From Hyperoodon ampullatus (taxonomy: Eukaryota; Chordata; Mammalia; Artiodactyla; Ziphiidae), in NCBI GenBank assembly GCA_949752795.1, contig OX457063.1, positions 73,353,771-73,417,770 on the forward strand: a stretch of DNA of 64,000 nt, read 5' to 3'. Position numbers and translations under genes: made by a program. Under the pieces are notes generated by a model, which saw nothing but the letters and a program-made list of their open reading frames with translations, did not search any database and was not told where the DNA came from. Numbering within the stretch: the first letter of the stretch is position 1; each line of letters begins with the position of its first letter. Below are positions 37,350 through 49,469 of this stretch, piece after piece.

Positions 37350-37582
37350 CAGTTGATCCTTGCACAACACGAGTTTGAACTACTTGGGTCCACCTACACC
37401 CGGATTTTTTTCAATAGTAAATACTATAGTACTACACGATACATTGTTGGTTGGATCCACAGATGCAGAGGAACAATGCATATGGAGGAACCACCAATAC
37501 GAAGGGCCAACTATAAGTTATATGTGGATCCAACTGCAGCAGGTTATACCCCTAACCTCCTGGGTTGTCCGCAGGTCAACTG
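37350..37582. mobile_element. Tigger-derived MITE with TA target duplication
   Basis: A 233-bp element bounded by TA dinucleotides (37,348-37,349 and 37,583-37,584). The left end is cagttgatccttgcacaac and the right end reads ttgtccgcaggtcaactg, so the terminal CAGTTGA/TCAACTG inverted repeats are intact. The phrase 'tgggtccacctacacccgga' is typical of MER28/Tigger2-type ends. It has no transposase and is a nonautonomous internal-deletion product. Confidence 0.85.
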
Positions 37583-37584
37583 TA

Positions 37585-38197
37585 CATGCACTCACCAATA
37601 CTCAAAACTGCTCCCTTCTCTCTGATGACCACCACCTTCTGTTTCCATATTCACAATCAAAATAATGTTATAGAGAAAAAAAAAACTTGATATTCTGAAA
37701 TATCCAGGACATCTTTACAAAGCTACAAACTTTGTTTATATTTGTATATAAATATGTATAGAGGATCCTACACATTCCTCCTCCAATAAGTTGTTTGGAT
37801 AACATAGACCTAAGACAGGAATTTTTAAAATGATTTTACCAATTTACAGTAAATGATGTGAACAAGTAAATATATCTGAAATAATAATATATTAGTAAAA
37901 ATATATAACAAGTTTCCAAATGAATTGAGTAAAAATGCAATTTGGAGTCTTAATGAATCATAAAATGGATACATTCATAGTATTATTCCCAACCTACACT
38001 AAGCTATGTTCATCCTATGACTCAGGTACACTAAGGTTGGACATGACTGAAGGACTTATTAAATAGACTTACTTACCAAAATCTGTTTATAAGAAGGACA
38101 TTACAGCAACTCATTCTAAAGGAGGAGAGAAAAAGAACACCAGTTGGGTCAAGTACAGACCTCAGCTCTGGTGAGGTCAAGCAAATGGGAAAATCCA
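37585..38197. other. Unassigned interval
   Basis: AT-rich sequence with no gene or repeat recognised. Confidence 0.4.
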
Positions 38198-38210
38198 CTG
38201 CTCAGGGTAT

Positions 38211-38411
38211 TTTTTTTTTTGAGGTACACGGGCCTCTCACTGTTGTGGCCTCTCCCGTTGCGGAGCACAGGTTCTGGATGCGCAGGCTCAGCGGCCATGG
38301 CTCACGGGCCCAGCCGCTCCGCGGCATGTGGGATCTTCCCGGACCAGAGCACGAACCCATGTCCCCTGCATCGGCAGGTGGACTCTCACCCACTGCGCCA
38401 CCAGGGAAGCC
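38211..38411 (-). mobile_element. CHR-type SINE (short form)
   Basis: The minus-strand body ends 'ccaccagggaagcc'. Perfect 13-bp duplications ctgctcagggtat lie at 38,198-38,210 and 38,412-38,424. It is close in sequence to the 21,412 and 40,636 copies and is a young-looking insertion. Confidence 0.93.
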
Positions 38412-38424
38412 CTGCTCAGGGTAT

Positions 38425-40626
38425 CTTTAGCTCAATTCCATGAATGTGTGTTTTATCTCCTTTAACCCCTGAAGAGACTGAAGTTTAAAGAATTTTGGTC
38501 AACATCATAAAAGTTAAAGTATGACCATTAAGTTTACAGCAACTTGACTAGAGACATAACTAGTATTGTCTGTACCCAGATCACCAATTATTCATCAATC
38601 TTTCCCTGCTCCTCAGGCAATTTGCAGATTATGTTTGTCCTTCTCTGCCTGAAAAAAATTAAAACCAAACTATTGGGAACACCTATATATACATCTCATG
38701 AGAAACTTACTTCTTAGATTTTGCTTGATATTATCATTTTTAGAGATAAGCAAGTATACAGTATATTGATATAGCTGAGTTTAGAATGAGGGTTGAAGAA
38801 ATACAGTGTGGTGCTAAGCAGTCTTGGTTCTACTGTGTTTTAGATATTTTGTATAATTTAGCGATTCTTATTGAAACTGTTGCCATTTTACCATTGGTAT
38901 ATAGAGATAATTTAAATAACTCAGAGAAGAAGAATAAAAATAATTCAAAAAATAAGAACTACATTCTTAGAAGAATGATGGAAAGGAATTGGGAGCCACA
39001 TTAGAAAGATTAAGCTCAAAATGCTAACATAAAGTAGTCTGGCTTCCTTTAAATATGCCACTTTTTATAATGTAAATAGCTTTCATTTTACAATGGATAC
39101 TCCATGGCTTAATTAAAATAATCAGGTTGAAAAGCCCCTAAACCAAAGAGACAATTGAACTGAGAAACACTGTCTTCTTCAAATAGTGTGAGAACAGTGA
39201 GGAGAATAATTCCACCCCAGCCTAGGATTCACAGAAATTACTTCATCAGTTGTGTCTATATCAGTTTCACCTCTTAAAATAAAAAGATTAAAGTCACCAT
39301 TTATATCTTGCATTTCATCCTAAGCAACATCCAGTCTTAAATCTAGTGCCTACAATTCCAAAAGCAAGGCACACTAATCACAATTCTATAATTTCTCAAT
39401 AACTCAGTGACAGAACTAAAATTCTATACTCTGCCCCAATGAAGAACCTTGTACATGGGCCATAAAAAAGAAAACTTCTCTTCCTTATGTGAAAAGAAAA
39501 AATAGAAAGGAAGGGAGGGAGGGAGGGAGGAAAGAAAAAACTGTGTCATGATTATACAGTATGTAAAAATCACTCCCCAATTCATAAAATCCAATAAAAC
39601 TGCATTTCACTGAGGACCAGGTCAGTGATGAATGGGTGAGAAAACACGTGTGCCCAGTTCAGGGCAAGGTTACCATAGATAAGCCATGACTGACTGTTAT
39701 GAGCCAGAGAAATTTCTGTTTAAATGGGTACAGCTTGAGTGCATTTAGATATTTATTAAGCATGTATGAGAACTTCTAAGTTTCATTTGTCAATCTCTAA
39801 CATTGTTCACAATCACAATTCTTCCATTGTCTGAAATATTCCACCCTTTTCCTTTCTTTTTTATTTTAGAATTTTCTTACCTTTTTCCTTCCTATTCCAA
39901 GAAGCCTAAGGAGTGTTTCAAGTTACTTTTTCATCAGATTTTACTATAAAAGACAAGTATTAGAAGACAAAGAACTAACTCATTAAGACCACAATAAAGA
40001 AAAAAACATAAGCAATTTGTCACAACCTGAAATAGTTATAACTGCAAAATGTGGCAAAAGGCAGCTGCAATATTTGAGCACCACATTTAATCTGTAAACT
40101 CTCTTGAAGCCAAGGCAAAAAGAAGATTAAAATGTTGGTGTCTAGCTATTCAGAGTCCTGAGAATGGAATCTCCTGTGGTAAGAAACAGCATACAAGCAA
40201 CACCAGCAACCATAGCAGAGGGCCCCCGAAATAGCTAGTCTTCTAGGCAGAACTGACTCTGCAGTAATACCATTCTGGCTCCATTCCTCTTTCCTAAAAT
40301 AACCTCTTAATCTTGGCCTCCAGAACCTGTGCAGTGGATGAAGATGGAGACACACACCACAAAATTGGACAAGTACCACTCATTGGCTGGCAATGGGAAA
40401 TCTGGTCCAAAAGTTTCATAGATCAAGGATCTAACTCAGCAGGCTTCCAATGAGTAAGCACTGCAGACCCTGCCCCTTCCCTTGGCCGCCACTCCAAACA
40501 CAGCCACTCAGCAGCCATATTCCATTGTGAGAGTGAGGCAGCGGAGTTCCAAATTAATGGCTCTTCTCATTAGTAATATGCTAATCATTTTCCAACTAAC
40601 CTGTATTCATCTGGAATACAATTAGC
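38425..40626. other. Unassigned interval with a purine microsatellite
   Basis: No gene is recognised. A (GGGA)n/(GAAA)n purine run lies at about 39,491-39,540. The GC-richer part at 40,120-40,540 holds an open minus-strand stretch (40,146-40,379) without a recognisable domain. Confidence 0.45.
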
Positions 40627-40634
40627 AAAATCTA

Positions 40635-40833
40635 CGGGCTTCCCTGGTGGCGCGGTGGTTGAGAGTCTGCCTGCCGATGTAGGGGACATGGGTTCGTGCC
40701 CCGGTCCGGGAAGATCCCATATGCCGCGGAGCGGCTGGGCCCGTGAGCCATGGCCGCTGAGCCTGCGCATCTGGAGCCTGTGCTCCGCAACGGGAGAGGC
40801 CACAACAGTGCAAAACAAAACAAACAAACAAAC
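40635..40833 (+). mobile_element. CHR-type SINE (short form), CAAA-rich tail
   Basis: The body starts 'gggcttccctggtggcgcggtg' and ends 'gaggccacaacagtg', followed by an unusual (CAAA)n tail at 40,810-40,835. A short aaatcta repeat (40,628-40,634 and 40,834-40,840) is the likely duplication. It lacks the 'gaggcccgcataccg' end seen in the 21,412 copy, so the 3' end is slightly shorter. Confidence 0.9.
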
Positions 40834-41081
40834 AAATCTAATATGTCTAGCATTATCAGGAAAATCAACTGTTTAGCCTGGGTTTTTTTTACCTCGTAAC
40901 TGAAGCAAACCCTTTTAACAATGCCACTTTTGAAAACTATCCTTCTGAGAAAATCATTTAACCTTCTGTAATGACAGCTTCAGGGTTATCATTTTGATTA
41001 TTAGTTATTGAACTGGGTAAATTGAAATAATGCCTTGGGAACTCACAAGGATGTAGGGCTGCATAAATGGTCCCTAGTCAC

Positions 41082-41349
41082 CTCTCTTTTGCATGAAGAG
41101 TCCTCTGTCCTTCCTTTGAAATCTGCTGTTATTTCTCATGGCTGCCAGCATGTTACCACTTTTCATCTGTTCCCTTACTCTGTGTGCAGTTGTCTGGGTA
41201 AGGTTTTGAAAGTGTGCCCACCTCTCCTCTGGAGTAAGCTCTGGACTATCATTTATCGTTAGAGGGCTGTTTCTCTTCCTCCCTGGTTCACAATTTGGTT
41301 TCAGATCATGGGCTAAAATCTGTCTTCTGGACCCATCAAGGTTCACCAT
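41082..41349 (-). CDS. Candidate first coding exon, unknown product
   Basis: On the minus strand an ATG at 41,349 in good Kozak context (A at -3, G at +4) opens about 89 codons. The frame ends just after GAG|GTGACT, a plausible splice donor with GT at 41,080-41,081. If unspliced, the ORF runs to a stop at 41,074. The peptide is hydrophilic and protein-like (starts MVNLDGSRRQ; includes ELTPEERWAHFQNLTQ; rich in R, K, N, Q). I recognise no family and see no repeat in the segment. There is no acceptor upstream, which fits an initial exon or a chance ORF. A retrocopy fragment is another option. Confidence 0.22.
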
Positions 41350-41871
41350 ATTGTGTATGTTATTGTTGTTTTCCCAGAAAACATGATATGTTTAAAAGAG
41401 ATTGGCTTGTGTTACCATAAATAAGAAACAAGAACTTGCCAAGAGTTTAATATATAGTCTAATAGCTTTAGAGAAATGCAGGGCACCTTGAACTTTCATT
41501 CTCATAGGCATCTTGGGTTTCCACCAAAAAGGACATTTAAATAAGAAAAATATATCTATTTCCTTCATGGCTGGCTCTGGCTATTTAAATCGGGCCAACT
41601 CAAATATATACTTATACCATAAACCTTAAAGCAAACCTTAAATACGCACCAAGGTTTATAACTTTTCTCATGAGCTTCCTCTTACTCATTCCTAATCTAG
41701 CCCTTCATTTCATCTTTATTGAACCCCAGTCTTCTGAATCTGTGTCTCAACTTTATTTCTGCTTCCGGTATTTGAGCTTCAGCTTTTTCCAGTGAACCTG
41801 GCTTGGATGTTTTTCTGGCTTTTGACTCCATGAATTACCTTTGGTAGAAACCCCTTGCTATAGCTCCAGGA

Positions 41872-41884
41872 AAAAAAGAAAGAA

Positions 41885-41921
<37 letters not shown>

Positions 41922-41985
41922 TGGGGAGATGAGGGGGGAAGGGAGGGAGGGAGGGAGGTGGAAGGAAGGAAGAAAGGAAAGAAGG
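41872..41985. repeat. (GA)n/(GGGA)n/(GGAA)n purine microsatellite
   Basis: A continuous purine-only-like run: GAAA units, then about 14 GA units, GGGA units and GGAA units. Confidence 0.95.
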
Positions 41986-42207
41986 GGCAGCAAAGACACA
42001 TCTAGTCACAGGAGCTCAGACATTCACCCTTTACACTTTATATAGAGTATTTAGACTTCCAATTTCAAGGTGACTGTGAATTAGAGCAAGTTCAACTCCA
42101 ACTGATATTTTGTATCAGTAGGAAGCAAGTTACCTTATAGCTTCTGACAAAGTGAAAGACACATGGAATGGGGAAATGGGAAAATTATTTCATGCCTTTT
42201 TTTCTTT

Positions 42208-42270
42208 TTCACATGCATTTAACTACTTCACAGGATTAAGTGCACAGACACTTAATCAGAAGCATGTGAA
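42208..42270. repeat. Nested inverted repeat (two-arm hairpin)
   Basis: Outer arms ttcacatgc (42,208-42,216) and gcatgtgaa (42,262-42,270) enclose inner arms gattaagtg (42,234-42,242) and cacttaatc (42,249-42,257). All pair perfectly. Confidence 0.7.
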
Positions 42271-44752
42271 GGTTTTGATTGTTCAATAAGAATGTTTAAC
42301 TCTTTTCAAAACCTTGAAAATTGCCAGCCACAATTTTCAACAACCTGCTGACTACATAAGATAATGTAATAGGATTTTGAGGGGATGTTTCCTATTGTCT
42401 TGGAAATTCTTCTGAAGCTCCAAAAATGAAAATAGTAGGCAATAAGTACATTTACCTTCTAAAAAAAAAAAAAAAAACTACATATATCTATACTAGACAT
42501 AACTAAAAGATGGCAGAAACAATCTAATGATTTTATCAATCACAATGATGCACTTCCTGCCTCTATATAGAGTTTGTTATACTATGACCCTAATCTTCTG
42601 GTAAAATCATCATGTGTTCTAGACAAGGAGCTAGTGATCATTTGCCAAAATAGCAATAGTTTGTGTTTAACATAGTACCAAAAATCACATGTTAGAGCAT
42701 TCTGGCATGTCTTGTACTATCAATATTCTACACCTGATATGGCTCTAAAGGCTATGTAGTGAAAAGAAAGAAATGTCAGAATAAAAGCCCTAAGTCATTT
42801 TTAACTTAATGAGATAAGATGTTGATTTAATGTTAACAAGTAGAGATATTTCAAGTAATAACTTGGTATTTTGTAAACAGATATTGAGGAGGACTCCTAG
42901 AAAATAGTATGGTAATACTCCCAAGTTGGTAGACTATGGCAAGCAAAAGGCAAGGACCCAGCCACAGTGGCTAATCTCACTCATCCGCTGACAGACTGTG
43001 AAAAGTGTGGGATTTATGCCAGGGTCAATCACAATACTAAATGTGAATCTTTCTCTACTTTCTAAAGATAGACCTCCTGATTGAATATAGCAAACCTAAT
43101 GAATGAATGAAAAGACAATCCAAATCCGATCATTTTAAACAAAAATTAAAGGCAATACTTCTGAAGCTGTAGTAGTATTCAGCTCCAAATCTGAAAATAA
43201 GAAGATAGAAATCAAAGTGTATATTGTTTAGGAGAGAGGGGAAGATTTTGAATTTAAACAAGTGATTCAATCATGTGGTGAAAACTTTCATTATGAACTA
43301 CATGCTCTCCGATACTTTTAAAATCTACTGTTCCTTTCTAGACACAATTCTGCCAAGTTTAGATCCTCCTCAAATGTCACAATTTTGATTTCTAAAATGA
43401 TTTTGTTTTGTTATACCAAGTCACATTTTCTTGTTTTCAAAGTCTTTTAAGTTTATTTAAACTACTAGAAATGACCTTTTGAAAACAATACCTGGAATAT
43501 CCGACAGAAGAAAATCTCTAATCTTGAAATTCACCTTAGGTTTACCAATTTGGAAAAATTAAGAGGGAATAATATAGATTACATACTTGGAGTTTTTGTT
43601 TTTGTTTAACTCAGGATTTAACTCAACCCAGCATCTTTCCAAACCCCAAATGTATGGCGTTTCTTGCTCTTCTTCCTGGTAAGAGAAGAGATATTTTTTT
43701 AAAGAAATCTTTGATTATAATCATATTCTCATTTTCTTTTCTCATATTTCTCATATGTATATTAAACCTATAGAGGATTGCTAGGTAATTAAAACATCCT
43801 TATATTTTCTGAGTCCTAGAAGTCAGTTTCAAAATATTTCAATGTTAGAGGCAAATAATGCCAACCACATTGTAAATGAATATAAAAGGGGAAGCAAATG
43901 CTGTGTTAATAGGTCCAGATTTCAGTCGGGCATTTCTTGCCTTTCTGCCCTTTGTGCTAGTTAGTATGTGTGGTAGGTAAGTGTGGCCCAGCGGTAGCAA
44001 CATAACAGGGTGTGTGTGGACAAACATGAGCTGGGCTCCTATGGTTTCTTTCCACTCTCGAGATGAGGCAGGACACACCAGGAAGGACAGGGCTGGGGGA
44101 TAGCCTCAACAGTGAACTCTCTCCCGGAATCCCTTGTAACTAAGGAATGATTGCTTTTCTAACACTGTGTCCAAATGACAAAGGCAAAATTCAACAAAAT
44201 AAAAAGTTTGCATCTGTTAGGTACCACCTACATCTGCCTACATATCTTCGTGATGCAGACTGAGAATGTGCGTATGTCACTAGCAGAGGGGGTTGGAGTT
44301 CATAACATGAATCCCATTGGCAAGGATGTATTTTAGTGGGTTGAATTACACCCATCTGATAAACAACATTTGGGTTCACCACAGGGAGGGCTTGGAAAGA
44401 GAGAGGCTGCTCACGAGGAGATGCTGACACTGGGGAAGAAAGCAGGGAGGAAATGCAGCATAACAAAATCCCATTGAACTATTGATGATGGTGTCTCTAG
44501 CATGAGAGTTTGCCCGTCACTGCTATCTTGGAAGAAGTTACACAGATATTGATATGTCCAAATTAAAAAAAGAAAAAAAAAGTTTCATTCTTCAAATAAT
44601 TTCTTTCATATGAAGTTATTTTTCAAATAACTATACCTGTAGGATTTTTCTGGGAAAAAAAAATCTATAAAATCCAAATATCAGAAAGTTTTAAAGACAT
44701 TTGGATAAAATCCTTCCACAGATTCAGTTGGATTAAAACTAATTCCACTTCT

Positions 44753-44910
44753 CTTGTAATGACCTATAATGGAAAAGAATCTAAAAAAGAATATATATAT
44801 ATATATATATACACACACATATATGTATGTATATAATTGAATCACTTTGTTGCACCCCTGAAACTAACACAACTTTGTAAATCAACTATATTTCAATTTA
44901 AAAAAAACCA
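44753..44910 (+). mobile_element. 5'-truncated L1, 3' end only, with TSD
   Basis: It contains 'cctataatggaaaagaatc', a (TA)n/(CA)n run, then 'aatcactttgttgcacccctg' and 'aacacaactttgtaaatcaac', the end of an older artiodactyl L1 3'UTR. Flanking aattccacttct (44,741-44,752) and aatcccacttct (44,911-44,922) form a 12-bp duplication with one change. Confidence 0.85.
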
Positions 44911-44924
44911 AATCCCACTTCTGG

Positions 44925-45325
44925 GTCTGTCTAAAATTTCGCATTTGGCTAGGAGAGTTAGCGAACACTTATTTTTAAAGTTTATTTTAGCTGTTAAAGT
45001 ATATATAGTGTGTAATATATATGAATGCAATCACTATTTTTTCAATTGACCTCTTACACAGCAATCTTGCTAAATTAACTTAGAAATTCTAATAATTTCG
45101 TTATAGATGCCTCAGAATTTTGTATGTATGCAATCATATGACCTGAAATACAACGAGAATTGTATTTCTTTCTTCACAGTTCTCATAGCTCCATTTTCTT
45201 GACTTACTGCACTGGCAGAGCCTTTCAAGAAAACATTGAAAAAGAGTGAATATTCAGCTACATTTTTCCATTCCTCAAATCAAAAGGAAATCATTCAGCA
45301 TTCCTGGTTAAGGATGACATTTCTG
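44925..45325. other. Unassigned interval
   Basis: Nothing recognised. Confidence 0.4.
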
Positions 45326-45329
45326 GATT

Positions 45330-46490
45330 TTTTTCTTCTAGATACCCTTTATCAAATCAATAGTCTCCTTCTATTCATAGTTTGCTAAGACTTTTGATCA
45401 TAAATAAGAATTGAATTCTATCATAAGCTTTATCTCCATCTATTGAGATGGCTACATGATTGTTCTCCTTTGTTAACTTGTGAAATGCACTGATTTTTTT
45501 TTAATGCAAAGCCAATTTTACATTCCTAGAATAAACATAACTTAATCATGATGTATTCTTTTTGGATATTGCTATATTGGGTTTACTGATACTTTTTTTA
45601 GGGTTTTTATATCTATGCTCATGAGTAAGATTGGCCTGTAAATTTTCCTGCTTATAATGTCCTTCTGAGGTTTCAGTGTCAAGGTTATACTTGCCACATA
45701 AAACAGGTTGAGGAATGTTCCTTCTTTATTCTCTGGCAGAATTTATCTAAACTGGTATATTTCTTTTTAAACAGTTTGATAAAATTCATCAAAAATGACA
45801 AGTGGCTTGGGAGTTTTGTGGCATATTGGATTTCGTTTGTTAGTTTGAGTTTGTTTATCTTTTAAATTTAAGATTCAATGTCTTTAATAGTCAAATTATT
45901 GTTCTCTTTTTGCATTAATTTTGGTCAGTTTTATAATTGGGGGAATTTATCAAAATTTAAATTTATTACTATATAGTTCATAATATCCTCTTTTAATAGT
46001 TTAAATCCTGAAAAATACATTATAGTGTCATTTTTTCCATTTTTTATATTGATTATCTGTGTCTTTTTACTTTTTTTTCTTCATCATTCTTACCAAATAT
46101 TTATCTATCTTGGTCTTTGCAAAAAATTAACTTTTGTCTTTGTTTATCCCTATATTATGACTGGGTTTTATCACATTATTTTATACTTTTATTATTTACT
46201 GCCTTCTACTTTCATTGGATTTGACTTGCTCTATTTAACTAAGTTTTTGAGATTAATGCTTGCCTTGTTGATTTTCAGCCATTATTCTTTTCTGATATAT
46301 ACTTATTTGTATATGTACATATATAAATCTCACAAGTTTTGGGGTGTAGTATTTTTGCAAGCATTTATTTATTCATTTTCTATTTTTCATTTTGATTTTT
46401 TCTTTGACCCATAGGCTACTTGGAAGTATGCTCCTTAAATTCCAAATCTGTGAGGATTTTATGGTTATCATTCTGACTAATTTCCTAATT
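45330..46490 (-). mobile_element. Old L1M ORF2 fragment, antisense
   Basis: Plus-strand phrases 'tttatctccatctattgagatgg', 'attggcctgtaaattttcctg', 'tgggagttttgtggcatattgg' and 'tttgacccataggctacttgg' are reverse-complement L1M ORF2, from RT toward the endonuclease linker. It is decayed, with all frames broken. Confidence 0.8.
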
Positions 46491-46499
46491 AAGAATGTT

Positions 46500-47490
46500 A
46501 AGGGAAAAACACATTAAGATGGGTAGGAGGGGCAGAGATGCAGCCTAGTCAGTATTCACACCCCACACAGGAGGCCCACAGGTGGAAGGGATATCACAAA
46601 CTCAGAGCACGTCTTAAGCAGCAAGGAGTTCTAGTCCCATACTGGACACCTCAGCCCTGGGGTCTGGCACCAGGAAGACGAGGCCCCAAAACTGGCTTTG
46701 AGAACCAACAGAGCTTACAACCCAGAGAGCCAAAGAGTTATAGGAAACCAAGACTCCCATCCTAAAGGGCTCACGCAAAAAATCAGTGACTGAGTAGCGG
46801 CACAGAGGTAGCAGATTGAAAAAGCACCTGATGCTCTAGCTGACCTGCCGAGACGACCCCAGCACAACCCCAGCCTTTACCCAGCTCCAGCCTCAGCCCT
46901 CCCAGCAAGACTGGAGTCCTCAGAACACCCCCAAAAAAGGTCCCAGCCCATGATGGGCTCAGGCTCTAGCACTCCCACCAAGGCAGTGGCCCCTGGAACA
47001 CTGCAGGAAAAGCCTTGGTCTGTGCCCAGACCAGTTCCAGCCATACCACCAAACCCACCAGGCACAAGCAGGCACATAGAGATGCTCCTGCACAAAGCCA
47101 TGCCTCCAAGACCGGCAGAGCTAACTCTTTTGCCTAGTTCATAGAAACTAACACAGACAGAAAGTCAAGCAAAATGAGATGACAAAGGAATTGGTTCCAA
47201 ATGAAAGAACAAGATAAAACTCCAGAGAAACACCCTAATGAAGTGAACATAAGTAATTTACCTAGAAAAGAATTTAAAACAATAGTCATAAGGACGCTCA
47301 CCAAACTCGACAGAATACCAGAGAAACACAAGAACTTCAACTATAAAAAAAGAATGAATCAGAGCTGAAGAATACAATAACTGAAATGAAAAATACACTA
47401 GAGAGAATCAACAGCAAATTGGATGATTCAGAAGAACACATAAGTAACCTGGAAGATAGACTAGTGGAAATTACCCCTCTATTAGAGAAC
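46500..47490 (+). mobile_element. Old L1 5'UTR and ORF1 start, 3'-truncated
   Basis: GC-rich sequence with 'cactcccaccaaggcagtgg' and 'caggcacatagagatgctcctgc' is followed by an ORF1-like start near 47,174 ('agcaaaatgagatgac', 'gaagtgaacataagtaatttacc', 'acactagagagaatcaacagc'). It resembles the 5' end of an L1M-type element. It stops near 47,490, within what would be the ORF1 coiled coil. No intact ORF1 remains. Confidence 0.65.
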
Positions 47491-49465
47491 TTCTGGATAG
47501 CTGGGACAAAAACTTATTCAATTTTGATATCCCAAGCATTTAGCACCATACCAGGCAGATGGATATTATGGAGAATAAATGGAAAAAGAGGAAAAGAAAG
47601 GAAGTTTCTCCAGATACCTGAGGATCATAAAACGTTCCCCTGCTGTAAAATTCTTCTCTTTTTGAGTGGTGCAATACACAAGAACTAGAGGCTTAAAACT
47701 CTGTGCAGTACAACATCTGGAATATTCTGATAGTAAACAAAGTAGCTAGTTCTATATTAAAATGAAATAAGAAGCTCTTTTTAAAAAGAAAAGAAAGGAA
47801 AAAATGCATATTTCTGCCAGTTATAAACAGATCTCTAAATTAAATTTCCAATAGCAACTAGTTATTATGTCACTTTTTTTTACTTAAAAAAGTTATCATT
47901 TTTGAAAGAGGTGGAAGAAGGTAGAGGGAGTTTTTTTGGAAAAAATGAAGTCTGTTATTTAACACAGCTCATTGGATAGCTGGTCATTCATAGTTTCTCA
48001 CAAGGAGTCCCCAAGACAACACTCTATACTTTTAAGCTTTGTGTTCTCAGCCTGAACCATGAAAATGATTTCTGTTAGCCTGACCAAACGTTCCCACTGT
48101 AAGCAGTGTAGGCTGAGGTCCTCTACAAATACACACATATTCCTGGCTATTTGAACAGCATGTCCTCCCTTGAGAAAATAGTCACCTCTATATGGATTAA
48201 TTGATTAGTCAAGTCCATACTACTCCAACTTTAAAATAGCATGAATATTTTCAACACCCAAAGATAAGGAGTTTTTAATTTAAGTGTTGAGAGACTCTTC
48301 AAAGTGTTGACAACAACAGAATATGACAAATTATTCTGTATGACCAAGAAGCTCCTCCAGCTAATGATTGAGAGGAAATCAAAATGGTGACCCAATATTT
48401 CAGGGAACCCAAAGAGGACAAGGAGAGACCAATTTTCTCAGTTTGGAGGGCTTATGGTCTTTGGTGGTTATGCTGATAAACTGTCTGTATAAATGTCTGT
48501 GTATATCTTGTCCGACTGCAAGGAGGGTCACTGTCTTCAAAAGACTAAAAGTAATACTGGTAACTTTTAATCAACATGTAAAATTTACTTCTGCTAAAAG
48601 TGAAAGCATGTAATCAGACGAAACTATCAAAACACAAATAGTCACAGCACTCTCCCCCCAGCCAACTCAACCCCCTGGAACTCAGTGCTGAGACTGGCCT
48701 TAAGTCAAGAACAAGAAGATCTCGTTTTATTCTAGTTAATATGGAGAAGGTTATTGTGGTTTGTCAGAGAGAACATTGAGCTGAATAGGGTGTATAAGGA
48801 GATAGTGAAAAGCGCAGGTTAAGGAAGATAGAGTAAGAGTCAAGCCAAAGGCAGATAAATATTGTACTTAGACACTGTGCAAAGCTGGAGTATCACACAG
48901 CTTCAAGGGCACCATTCTCAAAGAATGAATTAGCAGTGCCTGACAGAATCATGCTATGTGTTGTCCCTAACTTTGCCTGGTGAGGATATATGTAATCATG
49001 GTCAAGACAGTAAATGCTACATCTGACAGGAAAAAGAATTTGAACAGTGACAAAGTCAAGAGTTCAGTAATTATAATTGCTGCTGTAGACATATTGGAAT
49101 ATTGGCAGACTGCAGTAAGGATTGCTGATTTGTCCAGTGCAATTGTGACTCGTAATTCTTTTAAGTAGAGCACTAAAATTTATAGCAAGCTCTGAAACTG
49201 AAGAGTCAGAACCATTAAATTTTAGTAAGGAAATTCCTTGATGTAGCAAAATCTGTGACCTCCTTGGGCTGAGTGATTTAAGAAGAGGCCAAAGACCTTC
49301 TGCTTGAAATGTCACTGAGGTCAGCCTGCTATACGCCATTCCGCTCATGGAGGCCTAAGTTAGGTTTTAACATTAAAGAATCCTTTGAAAGTAAAGGTAT
49401 TGTTTTTTTCCCCCATTCTTTATTTATTTCAATGGTCTTGTTTCAAAAAAATAAGCAAAAAATTG
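47491..49465. other. Unassigned interval
   Basis: Nearly 2 kb with no confident repeat or gene. Overlapping short ORFs at 48,967-49,348 have no domain I recognise. Confidence 0.45.
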
Positions 49466-49469
49466 AAAA

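Larger units (their letters stand above)
40841..44740. other. Repeat-poor interval
   Basis: Apart from the candidate exon at 41,082-41,349, it holds a purine microsatellite (41,872-41,985), a nested hairpin (42,208-42,270) and an A17-18 run at 42,459-42,476. ORFs at 43,845-44,078 and 44,191-44,466 (both minus) have no recognisable domain. Confidence 0.45.

Noticed and set aside
38144..38443. ORFs on both strands through the CHR SINEs (also at 21,409-21,810 and 40,585-40,876)
   Set aside because: They are translations of a tRNA-derived SINE, repeated wherever the SINE occurs. Noncoding.
42459..42476. Poly(A) run as the tail of a retrocopy
   Set aside because: No AATAAA lies at the right distance, no target duplication was found, and the upstream sequence matches nothing I recognise.
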